A stretch of 64,000 nt of DNA from Oikopleura dioica (Eukaryota > Chordata > Appendicularia > Copelata > Oikopleuridae). Below the pieces are notes generated by a model, which saw nothing but the letters and a program-made list of their open reading frames with translations, did not search any database and was not told the DNA's origin. The position numbers were made by a program, and so were the translations under genes. The DNA lies in assembly GCA_907165135.1 (NCBI GenBank), contig OU015567.1:2299001-2363000 (forward strand), given 5' to 3'. This document shows positions 57,501 to 64,000 of the stretch, piece after piece (position 1 is the stretch's first letter; each line of letters opens with the position of its first letter).

Positions 57501-59328
57501 TTATTTTTCTTTTCCAGTTCTCCGGATCGCTAGTGAAAGCCTGGCAAGCGCGATACCGATATTTCTGCCCACCACCGCAACTTTTCGAACAAAATGACCA
57601 CTTGGCCCATTGGCCCCAAGGAGCCCACTGCTTCGGTTCTTCTCCTGGACATAACTGGGTATTACAGTGTTTTGCGTCTTCATCCGCAAGGGGTGGGGGA
57701 GTCGGTTGGATGGGCTGAGGGGGTTGAGTTGGCTGCGCATCACTATCTTCTTCGCCTTGAGGAGTCATAATCTGTTTTGCGACTTGATTTGCTTGGATTG
57801 AAGACATAAAGGAGTTTGCGTACTGCCCTCTCATGCTCACTTCTCCATTTGCTTTTGCATTGTCGAGCTGTTTTTGATACTCTTCAAGACTCAATGAGCT
57901 ACAACCAATGTCACCAACTTTTCCATCGATGCATTCTCGATTTCGTTTCATATCCCCTCCACCGCAAAGGTTCGAGCAAGCTCCCCACTCTCCCCATTCC
58001 GCCCAATAAGGACAAGGTCCTGTCGCGCAAGGCTCTTCTTCGTTCTTTTCTCCGTCGCATTCAAGAGTCATATCATCTGGCGAAGAACACTCCCTGCTTC
58101 TCGATCGAGTTCCACCAAGACATGATTGGGAGCAAATTGACCACTGAGACCACTCGGTAAAATATGGGCATCGTATATTTGTAGCGCAGAACATTTCAGA
58201 TTCAACATCTCCGGTACATCCATTTTGCCCAATTTCACCATGCTCGCATGAGCGGGAGCGAGTTTTGACGCCATTCCCGCAGGTCACGGAACAATCGGTC
58301 CATTGCGTCCAGAAATTCCACCTGTTTTGAGGTTCTTTCATGCGTGATCAAAGAGAAATTTAAATAAAACGAACTTTCAAAACTTTCTACTTGTATTTTT
58401 GAGTTTTTTAAAATGAAAAATCTTTTTTTTCGTTTATTTTGTTAAACAAATATATATGATAAATTATCAAAATTTCGTTATCTGGGAGATTTGTAACCTC
58501 AACCTTGGACATGGATTCGTCGAGCAGAATTGATCTTCAACCTCTTCGCCGCGAGAACAAGTTCCACTTCCTTTATTAGATTTCTTGATTATGAAATGAG
58601 AACACTTAGGTTAGTGAGGAAAATCGGTGCGTTTTAAGCAACTCTTGTTCTGATTCTTATCAAACTGAAACCTTCCTACAGGACCGTGAAGACATTCTCT
58701 TCTTCTTACTTTCGAAATTCTTTATTCAATAAAATGAAAATTCTGTTTTTATAGCGGTGAAATTCCTCATTAAAATCGTTGACCTACCCGCATTTTTTAA
58801 CTGTCATCAGAACATTCAACGCTAAAGAAAATAAAGCCAAATCATAAAGAACATTCCTTGTGAAGCTCTCAATCCCATCGGATCTCTGCAAGTAACGGGG
58901 CAATTTGTCCAGTCCTGCCAATGTGCCCATTCTGGACAAGGCCTCAGATTGGTGCATTCTTTTGTCCGACTAGATTTGCCTTCGCACAAGTTTCTTGGAT
59001 TTTTCGCAATTTCATTCGTCTTCAAATCTTTGCAAACACGCACAGCAAGATGCACTCCTTTTCCGCAAGTTACATCGCATTGCGACCAGTACTCCCACTG
59101 CGCCCAGTTATGAGTACAGTCTTTCAAGCGCGTATTACACGGTTCCTCCTGAATTTTTCCATCTCTCGAGCAACTGTTCAAGCCAAAAATATCTCGCCTG
59201 CAATCTCTAGTTCTAGTTCTCACTCCTTTTCCGCAAAACACAGCCGAACAAGTTGACCAACTTTCCCATTCTTGCCATTCTGCTTTTGCGAATTGAAGTA
59301 AAAGAAGGAAAAAAGCTTGCATTCTCAT
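54564..59328 (-). CDS. Receptor with ten TSP1 repeats, EGF domains and seven membrane spans
   Basis: Exons 58857-59328, 58672-58708, 58504-58566, 57213-58321 and 54564-57175 join to 4293 bases, 1430 aa, with matching phases. After a signal peptide (MRMQAFFLLLLQFAKA) come ten thrombospondin type-1 repeats, e.g. WTQWTDCSVTCGNG, WSQWSICSQSCLGG, WSECSKTCGGG; a Pro/Gln-rich insert lies between the sixth and seventh. Then three to four EGF modules, two calcium-binding type (NIDECTKGTHFC, DIDECGEDLADC), an unassigned domain of about 300 residues, and seven hydrophobic spans from about residue 1066. The loop before the last span is about 95 residues. The layout recalls BAI-type adhesion receptors, but no GPS cleavage motif is visible. 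The first intron fits as GA-AG. Confidence 0.85.
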
Positions 59329-59951
59329 GAGACTTTTTCATAGTAAAATTGTTATGAAATCGAAATCGGAGCGTTTTCCAGTGCATACCGCCGCCGGGAA
59401 ACTGACAAAACGGAGAAATTCTGGAAGAATCTTGTTTCCTGCATTTTTTGGTTCAAATTTTCAAGATTTTTACTCGTTTTCATGCTTTTTGACAAATAAA
59501 TATCGTTCATTTTTCCTGCTAAACTTAAAAACACGCATAAAAGACACGATTTTAATATTTTAGAGGCAGTTTATTGACTTGTTCAAGTTGCAGCATTCAA
59601 TAAGTAACCTTTATGATTAGCGGTGACTACTAATTAGCATCATTTTCGACTTCGTTTTAGCACAAATGTTTGAACCCCGCTAATACTAACAGAGTTTCCC
59701 TGAAAGATTGTTTTTTTACCATAACAGTTTTTTTCGTTTAAATAAATACATCGTGAAAAATATATAAGAAAAGAAAATAAGGAAAAAATAAGAAACTTTT
59801 TAAAGTGTTTTTAAAGAATTACAAAAGGGATAGAACTTTGAACTTTGAGTTGAATTAGAGGACATTTAGGACTAGCAAAAAAGTGTTGAAACTTTTGTTT
59901 TTCGAAAGCTCTAGAAATCAAAAGGAGATCAAGAGCGCCAGAAAAAGGGGC
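59329..59951. other. Intergenic between the receptor start and the ARID1 3' end
   Basis: AT-rich; no gene or repeat recognised. Confidence 0.4.
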
Positions 59952-62900
59952 TTAAGATTTCATCTTCTCGAGTCCGTGCGGATTGGAGGTGGTGGTGGAG
60001 ACATGGAAGAGAACGTCAGCGATTCGGTTGTGAATGGTAGGCTGCATGATTGAGCTGGAAAAGAGCTGCGCAAGCTTGCACTCGAAGAGGAGAAGGGTTG
60101 GATGAGAGGCCTCGTCTTTCGAGATCTCGGCGACGATTTCACTCGCCATTCCTTTCGTGTGGCTCGAAACGTCCTAAAAGGCGAATAAATTCTTGAAAAA
60201 GGATGAACCATTACCGGAGAAAGAGTGTCGATGAAATTGACCAATGAAGCGATCGCGTTTGGCAGTTTTAGGACAAAAGTCGTCAGCTCCGTTTCTGGCA
60301 CCAGGAGCTTGTGGAGCAGCGCTATCGACATTTCCGCCAGGATCAAATTGAAATCCTTGAAGAAAATTGTAACGACTTGATTGATAAATTAAGGCTGTTG
60401 ATTTACCTGATTGAGGTTTTCAAAGAGCAACTCGACGATTCTCTCGAGCCGGTCGAACGGGCGGGTTGATAGAATCATCCCGACGTTGTCCTCGTTCATG
60501 CCGAATTTGAGCAGTGTTTCCAGCGCAAGTCTAAAGGAAGTTTATTTCTTATCCGAGTCGTTCTCTCCCTACCTATAAGTCGACACAGGCTCCGTGACAT
60601 AATCCGTCAGCGATGGAATATCATTATCCATCGCCTTGTACGCCGCGCAGTTGAGGAAACAGGTGATGATCGGCTCTGGCGCGTCGAGCTCGCTGAGATT
60701 GAGTTCTAGCGCAACATTCGAGATGAACACGAGCGCGTCATCAGTCAGCTCCTTCATCAGTTCTTTCTTCCACGACACTTCGATCGGCGTCACGTGGGTG
60801 CTCTCAATTAGCGTAAAATCGCCGAAGAAACGCGACCAGTACTCGTCCGTTTCTACCAACCACTCTCGTGGATCCTCAGGAGTCGATTTTTCTTGGTCTT
60901 TCTTCTTGACTTCGAGTTTCGCACTTTTTGAACTTTTAGATATGTTTTCATCATTATCATTTTCGTTTTCTGTTTTTAAGTTGGCTTCTTTTTCGTCTAT
61001 TTTGCTGAGCTCATTATCATTAGTATCAGTTTTAAGTTTCTCGGCAGGTTCTTCTTTGATTTGTTTCTTCAATTCTTCTTTTTCGGTCAAGTAATTCAAG
61101 TTTTCGCATTTCGCTGGAGAAGACGGAGTCTCTGTAGTCTCCTCGGTACTCTTGGTGTCGTAAGTTTTCGTCTCCGACTGAGTTTGAGTCTCTCGATCGA
61201 GAACGCTTTCGTCCCAGAAGTATCTTTCTGGAAGGACGAATTCAGCGTGGCGTTTGCATCGTCCACGGAGGGTGCGTTCTCGCTCAAGGAAACAGGAGAC
61301 GAGTGAGATGATCTCTTCGCTCCGAGCCAGGGTCTTCCAGTTTTGAGGGTTGAAGGATAGGTTCCGCAGGATGGCGAAAAGGCAGTTCTATGATATTTTA
61401 TTCATCATTCTGAATTTTTCGTCAAATTCTTACCAGTCTGGAGGTAAGCATAATCGGTGGCTGGGCGAGATTAAGCACCGGGTCTTCGTCAATCTCGAAG
61501 AAGTCCGCCTCAGTATCGTCGTCATCAACTGCCGTCAGAGTTTCTTGAGAGAGCGAGATCTTTCGACGCTTTAGATCTGCAGCCGCATATCCCCAGCCTC
61601 CAAGTTTTTCAAGTTTCTTGAAATCTTCTTCTTGCTCAGAAGTAACTGGGATGCGTTTTTCGCCGTCTGGAAATGGAATGAAAATGATGATTCTCTGTCT
61701 ACTTTTTACCTGTTCCGAGCATGTAGTGTGTCGCTTTTTCCAATTGATAGGCGGGCTTGGTCCATTTTGGAAGAAAATCGGCGGCGACTTCTGTATCAAG
61801 AGGTAGAATAATGCTCCTGTCGAAGGAATCGTCATCATCTCCGTCTTTGATCCCTTGATCTTCCTCGTCCGGGAGAAGATGTCGCCCGAACTTTTTCTTT
61901 TTAACGCGGACCTGCTTCTTGGAGAATTTGGAGCCCAATTTGGATTGTTGAACCTAGACAAAACGCGTGAAAATGGATAATTAATTGCATTTCCCAAACC
62001 TCTTTGAAGTTGATTTTGTAGAGCTGCTCCTCCTCGGGAGTTAAGGGCTTCTGTTTAGGCTGGGCTCTGGCACGTTTGACGCCAGCTTGAGCCGCCTTTT
62101 CGGGGAAAATAGCGTTGAGGACGACGCGCAAGTGACTGGTGAGTAGGTTTAGCAGGCCTTGAAGAGTGTGTAGACGCAATTGTGGCAGTGTACAGTCATC
62201 CCGTGATAGGACGAGTAATAAATTAAGAGCAGATGATGTCTGAAAACACTTGTTAACCCACTGTTACATTGGAAGGAAAATACCTCAGCGGGTAAGCCAG
62301 ATTTGAGCGGCATCATAATATGCCTCCAGAAGTCGACTTCCATCTGGCTGCGGCTAGACGTGACCCTGTAAAAGGGCTGCGCTTCCGTTCGCTCGATGCA
62401 TCCGGCTGGCAGATTAACCTTTCTTCGCCCAGGGCGTAGTGCCTAAATTTTTCCATAGAATGCGGAAAGGGGGGAATAGAAAGATGATTTGAAAATTAAA
62501 TGACTTGATTTTTAAATATAATCACCAACATGAAGGAAGAAGAAATGGTAAAGATGACAACACCTTATGTTTTTTCATTTGTAAATTGAAAGTTGTACAA
62601 ATGACACCGATTTTCATGAGGAATCATATTTAACCTGTTCAAGTTCGGAATTGGCTGCAAAAGAATGAACCTGATGGGGGTTTTGTCGAGTTGGCGTGGC
62701 ATGAGGTTGAGAACCGGCTCCTTGCTGGGGCGGCATCGCTTGGGGATGAGCGCTTGGTCGACGGTGTGGAGCACTAGAGAGAAGAGAGCTTTATGGGATC
62801 GAAATTGTATAGAAAATACCTTGGAGAAGCACCAGTTGGAGGACCAGCAGGACGCATTGGTGGTCGATAACCTCCAGGAGGCATTGGATAAGGTCCCTGC

Positions 62901-64000
62901 CCGTAACCAGGTCTGGGAAACGGACCGGAAGGAAAGCCAGGCCTCATTCCAGGTGGAAAACCGCCCATATGAGGCGGACGTTGGCCCATTTGCGCGCCAT
63001 GCTGAGACACTTGAGGATAACCAGGTTGTCCTCCCCAGCCAGGGTACTTAAAAATCGGTTGAAAATCAAGAATCGCGATCTCAGAATCTTCATCTGACTC
63101 CTCAGAGTCGCTACTGATGATAATAGTTTCGCTTATCGTCAGGTGAGAAAAAGGGACGAGCAAACTTGTGATACGACCCGCGTTTTTCGACATTTTTTTG
63201 ATAGAGAAACTGGTTCTTTGGCATGGAAACAAAGATTCTAGAGATGATGATTTCAAAATTACCTGTCCAGGCATTCCAGGCGGCCTTGGATACGGAAATC
63301 TCGGCGGAAAGCCTCCCTGCTGCGTTGGCTGCCCAGTGGACATCACTTGCGGCGGCGGGGTCATTCCCGGATTCGAGCCAGGCGAGGCCGTGTTCCGTTC
63401 AAGCGCATTTTCATCCGCCTTCTTGCTCCTTCGCTTGTCGCGCTTTCGCGTTGTCGATTCAACGATCTTTCGAATTTCTGCCTCATCAATTTGTCTGTGC
63501 TCTCGGCGGCATTCAACCTGAAATTCAAATGAAAATCTATCTTTGGCTTTTCTCTCTTTTGATACGTCATTTCTAATCGAACGCTTTTTCTTTCTTTCTC
63601 GGTTTCCTTTAGTTCTTTGCGTTTCTCGTTTCAAATTCTTCATTTCAAGATAGTTTAGGAACTCACCTCGAAAAGGTATTTGACGTATTGTTTTTTCAGC
63701 GTGAAGCCAGCGGAAGGAGACACTTGGAAATTCAACCCTCGGACGACATCAGTCCATTCCTTCTTTTTCGTTATCTATGGAGAGCGTGATGTTAATAGAG
63801 AGACAGAGAAGCATGTCTTACCTCATTCATTCCTCCTCGTTTCTTGACGAGGTTGTAGAGTTCGAAAAGATCGAGGGGTTGCTGATTGAACATTGGCGGG
63901 CCCTTGAGTGGCTGACCCTTATCTTCATGAAACTTAATGACAAAGTCGATGAATTCACGACGCTCCGGCGACTCGGGTTGATAGAGAACGGCGAGTTTCA
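59952..64000 (-). CDS. ARID1: ARID1/BAF250 (SWI/SNF subunit), 3' part; 5' end beyond window
   Basis: Exons: 63822-beyond 64000, 63667-63774, 63263-63517, 62820-63046, 62671-62773, 62284-62442, 62000-62239, 61710-61953, 61434-61666, 60573-61387, 60407-60530, 60215-60355 and 59952-60173; all GT-AG and in phase. The first two hold an ARID DNA-binding domain (KLAVLYQPESPERREF, PLDLFELYNLVKKRGGMNE, LKKQYVKYLFEVECRRE). A Pro/Gly-rich linker follows, then the BAF250_C region: IMMPLKSGLPAETSSALN, CLFAILRNLSFNP, LALETLLKFGMNEDNVGMIL, and ARM-like helices to the end (HGLEKMKS). The protein recruits the BAF chromatin remodeller. Intron 63047-63262 is stop-free in frame (216 bases) and may be retained. 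Confidence 0.93.

Overview
The window looks like nuclear DNA of a larvacean tunicate, most likely an Oikopleura-type species. This is an inference. The supporting signs are chordate/metazoan gene families (ARID1/BAF250, SUPT7L, SARAF, phosphatidylserine synthase, a delta-like protocadherin, an I-BAR/SH3 protein, a Cys-loop receptor, a meprin-like astacin, a SUEL lectin), very short introns (about 37-60 bases), tightly packed genes, and several introns that keep the reading frame only with GA-AG, GG-AG or GC-AG ends. Such ends are known to be common in larvaceans. Most gene models below were built by hand from exon phases; total coding length divisible by three was the main check.

Left part (1-23.1 kb): a 1.6-kb foldback element at the edge, a tRNA-Glu(CTC), then minus-strand genes for a BLVRB-like reductase, an astacin-MATH membrane protease and a two-domain SUEL lectin. 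Next comes a decayed multidomain secreted gene interrupted by a 1.34-kb element flanked by an 89-base perfect direct duplication. 15-22 kb is gene-poor and repeat-rich: a 72-aa secreted peptide precursor, two TTAA-flanked MITEs sharing one TTAA, and two copies of a 3'-anchored element, one with a 45-base target duplication. A sulfotransferase carries an in-frame hAT-type MITE exactly at a splice donor.

Middle (23-47 kb): minus-strand UNC-93-like transporter, glycogenin, Cys-loop receptor subunit and a DCoH/PCBD with a secretory-like leader; then plus-strand single-pass membrane protein (partial), protocadherin, RING protein (partial) and I-BAR/SH3 protein; then minus-strand SARAF, phosphatidylserine synthase with two possible first exons, and a PGP/PDXP-type HAD phosphatase.

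Right part (47-64 kb): glyoxalase II (HAGH) has a 3.75-kb intron holding three plus-strand paralogous genes for small secreted four-cysteine proteins plus a palindromic MITE. Upstream on the same strand is SUPT7L, only 95 bases away. Beyond lie a 1430-aa receptor with ten thrombospondin type-1 repeats, EGF domains and seven membrane spans but no recognisable GPS, and the 3' half of an ARID1/BAF250 gene that runs off the window.

The genes do not form one pathway; this is an ordinary stretch of a compact animal genome. The most unusual features are the nested secreted family, the TSP1-EGF-7TM receptor, the transposon-split splice site, the non-canonical introns and the elements with very long target duplications.
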